From Spirodela intermedia (Eukaryota; Streptophyta; Magnoliopsida; Alismatales; Araceae), in the NCBI GenBank assembly GCA_902729315.2, contig LR746265.1, positions 4,320,892-4,384,891 on the forward strand: a DNA stretch of 64,000 bases. The letters are read 5' to 3'. The translations under genes were made by a program, and so were the position numbers. This document shows positions 53,321 through 64,000 of this stretch, one piece after another (position 1 is the stretch's first letter; every line of letters begins with the position of its first letter). The notes under the pieces were generated by a model. That model had not been told where the DNA came from. It worked only from the letters and a program-made list of their open reading frames with translations, and made no database searches.

Positions 53321-54977
53321 CAGTCGGTACCTCCATTTCTTTTTTCCTCTTTCTTCTCTCTTCTTTCTTCCAGCTCCCCAGAAGCGCCCGTCTACGGGGA
53401 TCGCATTCGCGAGAGAGTGGATCAATAAACAGGATGATTTTTTGTCGAGTGAAAATGGAATCGGCCAATTCATTAGGAAGATGAACAGGGGGAAAGGAAG
53501 CTCACCCTGCTCTGTTTCGGTCCCTTCCTCCTCCTCACAGAGGATCTTCTTCCTCGATGGTCCCTACCCAGATAGAAAGATCAAAAACATTTACAGCTAA
53601 ATTCATTTACATGAGGAAAACTATTGGATGACGCAGAATGGCGATCCAACAGCGACGTCACGTCGTTTCCGGAAGAACAGTCACACGGAAATTTGATTCG
53701 ACGAAAGAGACTCCCCATGAAAATTCCTTATTTTCTTCCTTTTTAATAATAATCCTATTCAATATCAACACAACAGACAACGAAATATTACGCAACACTA
53801 CAGGACGATCACGTTACAGAAGTTCCGTCATGAAAAAACGCCGTGTAGAGAGAAAAAAAAAGAAAAAGACATACCTTATTCACGACCAAACCAGGCAGTA
53901 AAAGAACCGCAAGAGGCAGAACGTCTGCTGCGTCAAGATCGGGTAAGCAGACCTTACCGTCCCAGTCGATGATCTTCTTCCAGAAGCGGCTTATCTTTCC
54001 GATGATCTTGCTGTTGACGAGGGGAACATGGACGACCCCAGCTTCCGGTCTCTTCCGCCTCGAAGATCACGCCGCCGCAGTTACTCAGAGTCAATTTATT
54101 GGACTGGTAGGGTCTACGTCCGCTGAGACGGGGCAAGGGGAACGTGGGAGGAGATAGAAGGCGGGAGACGCTAGCGACATCTCTTGCACAACAGATTCAG
54201 ATCGCGGCAAACGTTTATTTGGCAGGATGCTTCGAGGGCTCAACCAGTGGAAGCTGACGTCCATTAAACCAAAGAAATCCGCCAAAACCTTAAAAAAATT
54301 TCAATAATTTGTGAGCAGCCAGTGTATCAAGAGAGAGAGAGAGGATCAGAGATGAGAGAAGGATTCATTGCCCAGGGTTTGAGAGAAGTCAAGAGCGTCG
54401 ACAAGCGAAGCGATAAAGTTGGAGAAGTGGAGAAGATGTCTACCAAGGAAGAGGAAGGCGTAGGGAAGACAACGGTATATACAGTCGCCGTCCTTCCCTC
54501 GGCGTCAATCACAGGATCCCCATAAAAAAGGAACCGAGGCCGGCGACTCTCTTTCTGCATTCATGGAGAGGAGCAGTGAGATGAACACGGAGAAATGGTG
54601 ATGATCAGCTCTCATCTGTTCGCGTTGACAGGGGCGGCGGCGCTGAACCTGTCGTCCCCCGAGTCGGCGACAGCAGGATGCTCCATCTCCACTTCTCCGA
54701 CATCGGAGACCAGGACCACGGCCCTCGCGTCCTCCCCTTCCTTTCCCCTTTCCGCCTCCTTCCAGTACTGCGCCGATCGTCCTCACTGGTTCAGCAAAGT
54801 GCGATGGTGGAAGACGACCCCATCGAGCAGGAGGTGACTCTGGTCCTCTGAATTGGGCCACTTCAAGTGGTTTGGGCCCAGAAGAAATATATCGGGCCCG
54901 TGATAGCAAAATAGACGAACGAGATCAGGCCCGCTCCATTCCGAGTGAACTGAAGGAAATAACCCGGACCACTTGAA
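53321..54977. other. Convergent intergenic region, kinase and MCA-type gene
   Basis: This region contains the 3' UTRs of the two convergent genes. AT-rich sequence lies at 53600-53900. A GC-biased minus-strand frame of about 53 codons (54612-54773) looks coding-like but has no identifiable family (see findings). Confidence 0.5.
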
Positions 54978-57241
54978 TCAGGTGGATTCCATGCACTGAA
55001 ACGGCGGCGGTCCCGTCTTCGTCTTCTCCGGCCCTGCAGGGTGCAGGCGGACGCTCGTTAGGTATCTCCTTCCCCTCTGCATGGGATCCATCAGGAGGCG
55101 GAGCCCCACCGGGACCTCTCGCTGCCGCCGCCGGTAGATCCACCGGAAAGCTTCCAGGTTGAATACATTCACATACCTTGGATTCCACGCTCCTCCACTT
55201 CTCGCCATTCTTGGACGAGCGCGCAGCAGCAGCACATCAGATGAGACAGGAAGTCGTCGAAGAACCCGCCCTGAACAGGCAGGAGAGGTCGTCGGATGAT
55301 CTGTTGAGCACCAAAAACGGATGAAGATCATCTTGAGGCGCGGAGGAAGAGGACTCCACCTCGATGTTCAGTAGTTGGCGGAGGTTCCTCCGGATGCAGC
55401 AGGTGTAGCAGCAGCACGAGAGCACCAGTGAGTAAGCCATCAGATCATTGCACACCTCGGCGGAAGCTGACGATTCGGAAACAACCAGGCAGAGAGTCAA
55501 TGACCGACCAGGGGGAAGAAACCTAATCAGAGTCGATCTCCGGTGTTATGAAAGCCAATGAAGGGACTATATAAGGGATCTAGTCCATTCTTTCATTTGA
55601 TCAAAGCCATGAAAATTATTCCAGATGTTGAGGAATGAGGACTGGTTCGTGGAGATGGAGCACTCACAGACGGGTCTTCTTTTGGCGACGCATGCAATCT
55701 TCGACAACGTTCCGCATGGGAAGAAGAACGTTCTTATGCCTGCAGGACAGAAGAAGGTGATGAACGATGTAAGTCTGTTCGTTAATGGGAGCTATCATAC
55801 GGAATAACTTCAGCTTTGAAAAAAAATTTAGGTGAAGAGCAAAAATAAAAAAAAATGTATTCGTTCTTATGAAGAATTTGGATGCCAGATGGAAAGAACT
55901 GGCTTACACAAGTACGGTTCTGAGCAGCAATCGAGTAGATCCGAGTGCCATTCTCCTTGTTGAGGCGACTCCTTGCTCGATGCGACGGTGGAAGGGCATC
56001 TGCACGCAGCAGGGAGCTCCATTGTTTCTCATACAAAAAACAGGTAAATAAAAATGGCATAGAAATAAAATAGATGGATTTCATATCCCTGGGTTTCGAA
56101 TTGATTGGTTGATCGATCCACCAGGTCTCTTAGGAGGGATAATTTTGAGGAAACTCAACTGTTATTCAACTCTAAACTATGAATTCAAGGAGGAAATGCC
56201 TAAACAAGCATGTAATGAGGAACCAGAATCCAAATGGCTAAAAAAAAGAGTTATTTTATTTTTCAAAAAGGTTGTCAAAGATCAGATCACAAAGGGGCTT
56301 GTTGTTCTTCCTACTGGGCAGGATTCCTTGATAGCGATGGATCACAGCACTAGGGAGATTGAAGTGGGGAGAAACAAACCGTTTTCGATCGCTGTGTTCT
56401 TTAGCCCTCGCATAGCCTGGATGATGTTGCTCTTGCTTACTATTTGGCGGAGAATCCTTCTCGGGAAGAGAACTTGCGACGGTCTCCGCCACCCCGATCA
56501 GATGCTGTATGACCTCGCACTGGCCGACATCCAGGTTAGTCTGAGATCTCTGCAACTCCAGCTGGAGTTTCTCGCTCTCCTTTCGAAGGGCCTTGTCGAA
56601 CGGTAGGTTTGGATAGGAGCACGAGAGGGTCTTCTTCAGCACCAGAGCATCCTTCTGGGAAGGATCGCGATTCAGGATCACGTCCTGCACCTTCCTGTCC
56701 TCTTCATCCAGGGTGTACTCGCGCTGATCCTTCTCGATGTCCTCGAGCCTTTCCTGCCAAGCAAGGAATCGGGGGAGATGTGACGGCATTGTTGAATCCA
56801 TCCAAACTGAGAAAATGAGCAGCACCGTACCCTGATTCTGGCGTTGTTGACGAGCGTGATGAGAGGGACTAGACGCAGGTACCGATCGATCTCCGTCTGG
56901 GCCTTCCTGAACTGGTAAACAATGTTCCAGCCCATGGCCAGGAGGTAGAGGTAGCTCCGGTCCTGGCAGCTGTTGACGAGGACATAGGATCTCCTCAGCG
57001 CTTCCTCCAGCTGCTCCAGAGGCTCCCGCGTCTCCGGATATTTCTTCAGCTCCGAGATCCTGAGCTGCTCCAGAAGGTTACCGATGAGCTTCAGGTGCTG
57101 CGCGAACTGGCGGCAGTTGTTCTTGTGCATCCGCGCGGTGTTCGCGGCCTGGACGATCATTCCGATCAGGCGGACGGCGTCGGCGCCGACCAGCTGCCCG
57201 ATTGTCCCCAGCTCGCCCAGATGCTCCCATGACGAGGCCAT
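54978..57241 (-). CDS. MCA1/MCA2-type mechanosensitive Ca2+ channel-related protein (PLAC8 domain)
   Basis: Predicted exons (minus): 57241-56831, 56753-56441, 56027-55908, 55739-55668, 55466-55360, 55270-55177 and 55033-54978, about 390 residues (Arabidopsis MCA1 has 421). MCA proteins are plasma-membrane proteins that mediate Ca2+ influx on mechanical or hypo-osmotic stimulation. The N-terminal block, with NTARMHKNNCRQFAQHLKL and SCQDRSYLYLLAMGWNIVYQ (1-137), is almost identical to MCA1. An EF-hand-like and coiled-coil segment follows (REYTLDEED, KLQLELQRSQ). The C-terminal PLAC8 domain carries DLLDCCSEP, FFFPCG, LSCCCYTCC and LMCCCCALVQEWREVE. The tail GPEKTKTGPPP ends at TGA 54978-54980. 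Exon 3 is the weakest call: its acceptor was chosen for phase and the linker is poorly conserved, so a further small exon is possible between 56441 and 56027. Confidence 0.9.
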
Positions 57242-59005
57242 TTCGGAGATCTCCGCCGATCCCTGCCAGGAATGGCGACCGATCAGCAGACTGAAAAATG
57301 AAGGCGCGATCCAGACAAATGAATGCGACGAACAATGTTCTCCTCCTTCCGCTCCCTTAAAAAATTCTTGAGCCGGATAATCACCAAATAGAAGACCAGA
57401 AACCGATGCAATTTCTTCTCATATAACAGACGATTGTCTCCCAGAACAGATCGCTCACCACCACCCAGCTTCCACCTAAAAGTTATTTCTATTTAAAAAG
57501 AGAAAAGCCGAAATCGAAAGCTACAGGTGGAAACTCGGAGAGTTGAAATCGCTGCCGCTCAGGAGATCTTCTCTGGATCTCGCGGAGGCAGGAAATCGAG
57601 GAACATTGAGGGCTCTTGGCACTTGCATCTGAGAGAAGAGCTACAGCGAGGGTGGTGAGGGGGAAGAAATCCCCAGGGAGCGGCTTCTGCCATCACGATG
57701 GCCCGCCGAAGTCAGCGGCGAGGACATCGAAAACGGGCAAAGAGGCAGAAAATGCACAGAAGCTAATCGCCGAAGAACGGCGGAATACCAACGCACCAGT
57801 CGACGCCGTCCGGAGAAGGATCAGCAGCCGAGAGCTTCAACAATCGTAGAGAGAGAGAATGTCCCTTTCCCTAATCACCGACCGCACAGATTCTCCCACT
57901 TCTGAACTCCATTTTCAGTTCCTAGCCATCAAGAGTGCCCAACCACGATGACGAAGTGAGATCAGAAGATTAGAGGACAAAACCCCGCCCCGGAGACCAA
58001 CAGGAAACGGCGCCGCGTGAAGCGGGACTCTCTCTCTGGTCGCGCGTTCCCGCGACAGCTTTTCTCCCGGTCTTCGAAATCCTTCCCTCCGCGTCTCTTC
58101 TGCAGGAATCCCGAGCGGATAGCCCTTCGGCAGAAGGCCTACGGAGGTCAATCTCTGCCACGAATGCGAATGGGGCAGGGAGACAAGTTCCTGTCCCTGC
58201 AGCTGGACGTAGAGAGAGAGAGAAGTGAAGATGCGGGAGGGGTTGCGCCGGTGGTGTGTAAATTACGCTATTACCCTACCTTCCCACTTCCCGCGGAAGA
58301 AGACGATGAGCTGGAATTTTCTAGCCTTAACAATTTCTACTTCCCGTCTATTTTACCACAACATACAAAAATACACCCAACTTACAATTTTCAGCATTGT
58401 TATCATTATTATTTATTTTTTGGGCCACTGCCCAGGATTTTAAACTTCTTGCGGTTTTTGTACTTTCCTTTCTCCATTATTAAAAATCGTTATAAATCTC
58501 ATTTTTAAAGCTTTTCCGTGAGATACAATGACTCCCGTTTTTTCAAGGAACGATTTTTACGATAAAAGAACGACCCTTAACCCCCTCCCTCTCTCTCTCT
58601 CTCTCTACGTCACCACAGATCCCACAGGCCCAGCTGGGACGATGACCCACATAGTTAATGCTAAATACTACGGATTATAGCATGCGAACAACCGCCGCTG
58701 CGACACTGGCGAGAGCAACAGGAAGAGCTCGCTGATGCGGGCGCCTGCTGCGCCAACAGCGGCGGGAGAGGCAGTTCACGTGTGCAACCACTGCCAAGCC
58801 ATGGCATATTAACAAACAGCGTTCCACCGGCTGGGCATTCAAGCAAACAGACTCGAGGTGCACAGTACTGCGGCGAGTTGATGTACAGAAAAAAGAAAAA
58901 ACTCGGGAGTAAAACGATGTACATAGAAAAGTGGGGGGGAGGGGAGTTTTTTTCATTCGGCGAAGTCGAATCAATAGAAATCTTGAGGACTGCGTGGGAG
59001 GAGGA
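57242..59005. other. Intergenic region between MCA-type and FREE1-type genes
   Basis: The left end is the upstream region of the minus-strand MCA-type gene, with a possible leader intron acceptor just above its ATG. The right end holds the 3' UTR of the FREE1-type gene. A CT run lies at about 58589-58606. No gene is supported. Confidence 0.6.
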
Positions 59006-59438
59006 TCAGCTGGCGTTCACGAGAAAAGGGTTCTGGCAGACCCCACACTCGACCGTCGCAGAGCCAGAACTGGGGACTTGAACCTGTGGAATCCAAAGAA
59101 ATCTAGTTTAACGGCGCAGTGGGCGGCGGAGAAGAGGGCGGCGGAGCCAGTTTAATGAGAGGACGAGAGGCAGGAACCTGCAGATGGACGGTGCATGTGG
59201 GGCAGGCGACTTCCCGCATCCGCCTTCCCGACGTATCGGAGGTTTTTGAGCCTGTGGAAGGGGGCGATGTGAGAACAGGGAGATTAGTCACGGGTACGCC
59301 CCCAGTGTTGCAGGAGTTAGAAAGAAAGTTGGTTGAAGATTACCCCCAGTCGATCCCTTCCGATTTTTCTCCATTTCTTCCTGCACAGGGAGAAATAAAG
59401 AGTGGTCAATATCAACTACAGCAGTCAGCGAGGGGTCT

Positions 59439-59478
<40 letters not shown>

Positions 59479-62400
59479 GAGAAGAAAATGCTTCAGGTTC
59501 TCTAGCTGGAATTCTTTGAGCAGTGCATCTGTTTGTAGGCCTAATCAACAGTTTGGACCCTCAGGTTGCCTGGATAAGGACAGCGCTGTTGACTTGATGG
59601 GAATAGTTACAGCGACGAACATTAAATGGTGTATTTTTATTGATTCCTGCAGATTTACTGCTGGTTTGCTCATGGAGTCACAGACAGTTCCTCCTATAAA
59701 CAACTACGATGGTGAGAAAAATGTCGCTCTGGAGTTGACTTTCTTAACTTCAGGAGAAGATTCTTCTTCATGGTTTAATGGGCAAAGGCTATATATATGC
59801 GTCAATTCTCAAGGAAAGGCGAGTTCCTTTTCCAAGAAGAAGGGAAATATTTGGCATGTGGATATACCTGCAGCTTCCGAGCAAGATCCTCATGACTTTG
59901 GGGCATGGCCGATCGACTCACCACTTCCTTTGCATTACTCAATCTTTGGGTGACTTCTGCCTGTCAAATCGAAAACTCATCAACCACCAAACTAAAATTA
60001 TATTGCAAAACAAAAACCTTCAAGAAAAGGTATGTTTAGTCTCAGCACGCCGCCTAAGTGAATATATTTAGACATGATATCCTGAAAGTTGGAAAGTACA
60101 TATCAAAGGTTGCTGAAGATTTCTGAAGAGAAATTGTACAGAGCGTTGTAATAACTAAAATCTCAACTTCTTTTGAAAATCACGACATTTCAATCACACC
60201 AGATTATTGCAAGATTAAGGAAACACTGCTATGAAATGCTACGCTATAGTAAGTGCTATCGAACTTTTTCAACTTTGAATTGTCTCTTCTCTTTGATGTT
60301 GAATCTCGGCATTAAAAAATATTTAGATGTGGTCAGCATCTGGTCTTATGAGGTCACTTTCTTTCTTCAGTTTTCCACTTTACCATGTAATTACGGTAAT
60401 GGCTATGGCAAGAATCATGCAATAATCGCGCCTGTAAATACCGTATGGTTGGGTTTGTAATCTATCCAAGATAAATCAGAAAACTAGCCATAAGATTATT
60501 TTCAACAGTAGACATAAAAAGTCGTCGCTCGTGTAAATGATAAAAATATACTTTAACGACAAGTTGTAGAGATGAGCATTCAAAAGCAAAAAAAAAAAAA
60601 AAAAAAAAAAGAAAGAAAGAAAGAAGGAAGGCGCTATATAGGTTTATACAATCAATAACTTCTTCAGATCATACATTAGTAAGATCTAAGATAAATGAAA
60701 CGCAAGTGGCAAAGGAAATGAAGCAAAGGACATACCAAGCATCTGTCACAAACTCGGACAGGCTGAGCTTGTTCATCAGAGGTTAAAGCAATCCTACCAC
60801 TTGTGCACTTATCACAGAAAATATCGCCACAATTTCTGCAGTGATGCTGAAAATGAGAAAAATAACAGTCAGTGAATGTAAATCACGGATACATGCAACC
60901 ATATATTTATAATACCACCAACAGAGAACATTAGAACAATAAAAAACGTAAAAATAATCTTTTGCTGAGAAATGCACATCAAAATCTTGACAACATGACA
61001 ATCAGCAACTTGGTGCTTCCATGGGAAATGATTCTATGATCCACAAACATATGACGGAGATAACATGACGCTACCTTCCAAAGATCCTTGTTGACTGTTT
61101 GAATTCATGGTCCATGGAAATTCCATTTATAACTTATTACTTTTTATGTAATCAAGCTATTATTAATCTATCAACAAATAATGTAAGTTCACTAGAGTAA
61201 AAATTCACCCTGCGCACAAAAGCTCCAAAATCCGTTCCACAAGATGTGCACTTTGTAACTGCTTCATCTGGTACCTGAACAGAGGAAAATATTGGGACAA
61301 AAAGAAGCATCAGATGATTGTTAGCATTAAACAAGCTCAGCTATAAAATGGAATGAAGAAATAATATTTACAGACTAGTTCATGATACACTTAAGTTAAA
61401 ACAATCGTCAAGCTTGGAACAATCCGATATGCCCAAACAGGAACTGGGGACACCACGTCTTTTTAGTACTTGTGACAGATGATGCCAACACCAACAGGAC
61501 TTGTGAGATAATTGAAATCATCCTTAAACTCTAAGGATAGAAAAATAAATATTAACTCACATGTGACGTCTATTTTTCACAATTTCATGGTAATATATCA
61601 AGAGAAGAAACGCCTTCAGAAATAAAATGAACTTTAAAATGATGTATATTTTTCCTTCTTTCAGGATAAGGCATCAGGAAAAGCAGCTGTTGCTGCTCCT
61701 GCTGCGTTAATAGTGAACAAAGCACGAGCTACAGTGGTCGGCAGCTCCATTGACTGTTGAAACCGCACATTGCCATCACCAGTGGCCGTAGCAAGGCGAG
61801 TTGTTATGGGTTCTGTAGATAGCATCCAGAGCAACAACCACAGCAGTGACCAACTCATTCATAACCAAACACCATCTATTGGGATTGATAGAACTTGTTA
61901 ACACTGAGGCAGCCATGAAACTAAACAGGTGGCCTGGACAAGAGCATTGCCTGGCAGATTGTTTATTTGCACTGCCCTCGGATGTTCGGGCCACCTTGCC
62001 ACCAAATTGATTCTTTGAAAACCATGATTCAGCAATACCAATATAGGATCCTGATTCCACCAACTGTTACATGGTTACAGGTCAAGGCATTGGGTTTCGA
62101 AGCAAGGGCGCGCTCTTGAATTTTAATTTGCATATTTCAAGAAATACATTGAGACCTTTATTTTACTACGCATTTGTTTCATTGTTAGCAGCCACGTGCA
62201 CTAATATTAGAATTGACACAATGATTGCAGCAAACAGAAACGTTGACATTTACAGAAGATATCTACATGAAAATCAATCAACAAATTCATTATCTCACAA
62301 TCCAGCTAGGAAGTTACTGTGGCAAAAATGTAGAAACCAGTTTTAAAACAACCCCACGAGCTCAGTTTTTCCCCACTTCATGGAAACACATTGAAATAAC

Positions 62401-63103
62401 AGATGGTATGAAGCGCGCAAATTGAGGAAAAAAAGGTTTTACATTTCTGCATGAGCAAATAAGAAAAATTTTCAGCTAGAGGAGGTTCAGAAAACTTACC
62501 CAATGTTCTTTCTCCTCATTAACTGGCTTTATTATGTTGATCCAATCAACAAAACCCTTCTTCTTTTCAGCTGCTTGTTCAGATTGTTTTGCAGCATCAG
62601 AAGCTGCTATGCTTCTACTGACTCCATCCTTACCACCCATTTCCTTAAACTGAAATACAGAAAAACTTCGTAAGTTGCAAAGAATACCGCTGATGCTTTA
62701 ACATATCAATCATGCTATTTCAATAATATTGATATCAGAGGAAAATGAAAAAACTATGTTTACCCTATTCTTAAAAACAGTCAAGACTTAACAAACTTAC
62801 TTGAATTGTTGCAGCAGTAACAGTATCAAGAAGGGTATTGGTAGTGTAGCTGTTAGATTGCAGCCTAATGCGTCTTGGTTCAAAGTCCACCGAACTTTTT
62901 GACCAAAAGGCAAAAGTAGAGGAATCTGCCACCTACATGGAAAAGAGAAGCCAATATGCGCCACGCCTATGAAGCATATGCAACTTAAAGCAAATTACGA
63001 ATGTTAAAATACTTACTTCAGATCTTGTCACCGTCTCAAGAGGATAGATTCTCAAGGTCCTATTGGAATTTGGATCAAGCATACGAATTCCATCCAAACC
63101 AAT
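59006..63103 (-). CDS. FREE1: FREE1/FYVE1-type ESCRT component, C-terminal part (5' exons outside window)
   Basis: Nine exons are visible (minus): 63103-63017, 62932-62801, 62649-62500, 61274-61209, 60846-60736, 59960-59868, 59380-59344, 59251-59178 and 59083-59006. They encode the last 275 residues and all introns are GT-AG. FREE1 is a plant-specific FYVE protein that binds PI3P and ubiquitin and joins ESCRT-I, driving multivesicular-body sorting and vacuole formation. Visible are a PH-like stretch ([36 protein letters not shown]), the linker [11 protein letters not shown], and the FYVE domain: [14 protein letters not shown] joined to [14 protein letters not shown] and RVCDRC, with all Cys/His zinc ligands present. 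A coiled-coil region ([16 protein letters not shown]) follows, then a C-terminal zinc-binding CPTCTVHLQ...CGVC module. The first visible exon begins in phase 0. The Pro-rich N-terminus must lie beyond 64000. Confidence 0.95.
59438..59480. repeat. (GA)n microsatellite in FREE1 intron
   Basis: An imperfect GA run of about 42 bp in the intron between the AEVTQRL exon and the EEMEKN exon. On the transcribed strand it is a pyrimidine tract about 60 nt before an acceptor. Confidence 0.9.
60590..60630. repeat. Poly(A) run with GAAA units in FREE1 intron
   Basis: An A run of about 20 bases followed by GAAA/GAAGG units inside the FREE1 intron next to the FYVE exon. It could be the tail of an old retroposed insert, but no matching element was recognised. 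Confidence 0.85.
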
Positions 63104-64000
63104 CTGAAGAAGAAAAAAAGAAGACAAAACTAAATTATGCACAGATACAAGGGTCTCATGGAGTTTAGATCTATTCACATATCCGAGCACGTAAGCATAT
63201 GATGAAGGATTATTTTTTTCTTTCTTTCATCAGGGAATATCAATCATGGAAAATTATGCAAGTTTTTCAGCTTGAATGCGAGGAGTTCAGGTAGAAGATA
63301 AAATAACATTACGCCAAGACGATAAAAAGAAAGTAAAGGCAATCAGGGAATTTAATTCAATAAAAGAAGCCATGTTCCAAACAGAATTGAAGAATGCGAA
63401 TTTAAAGAAAAGGCTGCTACAACAGGCTAGTGTTTATCACGTTTCCTGCATTAATGCCCAAAAACCAGGAAATTAGCATAAAATTACTTCTGCAAGATTC
63501 CTTTTGAAGGCATGACAAAACTCAGTTTTTTATTCTCTACTGAGATCCAATTCCGGCTACATCACTTCATAATGAAGGATAGAATACACTCATGATTCCT
63601 TGAAACAAATGGACCAGCCTCAGTAGCATTATTTAACCAAAAAAATAACAATTATCACAGAAATCCACACACCACTGGAGCGAATCCCTTTTCATGCAAC
63701 TTCTGAAGGAACATGACATATTTTATATAATTTGTTGACTGAACAACACTTTCCAGACCAAACCGTATGCAACCTATATTGGAGTGATAGAGTTATGTGT
63801 GTCTGGACATTACTCAACCTTGATCCCTAAAGAATAATCGCACCAAAATCCATGACTAATATCACTACAGCACTACATCATAACATTATTTGTTCACCTT
63901 GTGTTTTCAAGAAATTATTTAAAAATGAGTCTCAATACCTGCTTTCAAATGAATTACATGCATTAATTTAATGTTTAGCTCGTATGGCAGTGAGAGTTCG
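63104..64000 (-). other. FREE1 intron running to the right edge
   Basis: Upstream of the IGLDGIRM exon I find no further FREE1 coding exon on the minus strand (the expected preceding block ends near LCQ). This stretch is therefore probably intron. Nothing else is supported. Confidence 0.6.

Noticed and set aside
59516-59953. A plus-strand frame of 145 codons with protein-like composition
   Set aside because: Its right end lies opposite the FREE1 exon encoding [12 protein letters not shown] and [10 protein letters not shown] on the minus strand, and the rest is intron. It is a shadow frame.

Overview
The window is nuclear DNA from a flowering plant. The genes carry many short introns with GT-AG borders, and every identifiable protein belongs to a land-plant family. 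Coding exons of several genes (the CLV1-type kinase, the MYB factor, the USP-kinase and the MCA-type protein) are strongly G/C-biased at third positions, while introns and intergenic DNA are AT-rich with long CT/GA/TA microsatellites. That contrast is typical of many monocots, but the exact lineage cannot be read from the sequence.

Layout. 1-300 (+): the last exon of a subtilisin-like protease. 3040-6481 (+): a complete CLAVATA1-type LRR receptor kinase. 6482-14729: gene-poor DNA with only weak coding-like debris. 14730-15662 (-): a subgroup-4 R2R3-MYB repressor. 15663-24967: gene-poor DNA with microsatellites and a diverged 188-bp tandem duplication. 24968-30209 (+): a 19-exon beta-galactosidase with a C-terminal lectin-like domain. 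31249-41919 (-): a 17-exon UPL3-type HECT ubiquitin ligase. 43069-47786 (+): a 7-exon type-I ROP/RAC GTPase, divergent from UPL3. 50675-53320 (+): a kinase with an N-terminal universal-stress-protein domain (RLCK VI type). 54978-57241 (-): an MCA1/MCA2-type mechanosensitive Ca2+ channel-related protein. 59006-63103 (-): the C-terminal exons of a FREE1/FYVE1 ESCRT component that runs off the right edge.

These look like ordinary single genes rather than a dedicated cluster. Several act in signalling or membrane traffic: CLV1 and the ROP GTPase in receptor signalling, the RLCK as a possible downstream kinase, MCA in Ca2+ entry, FREE1 in endosomal sorting, and UPL3 in protein turnover. Any functional link through adjacency is inference.

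The most notable anomaly is in UPL3. One HECT-domain exon is 8 nt shorter than homology predicts, which shifts the frame before the catalytic cysteine. An alternative upstream splice acceptor would restore the frame with altered residues. Two introns, one in UPL3 and one in ROP, appear to use GC donors. UPL3 and ROP have TATA boxes only about 180 bp apart, with a tRNA T-arm-like fragment between them. I found no clearly undescribed biological system.
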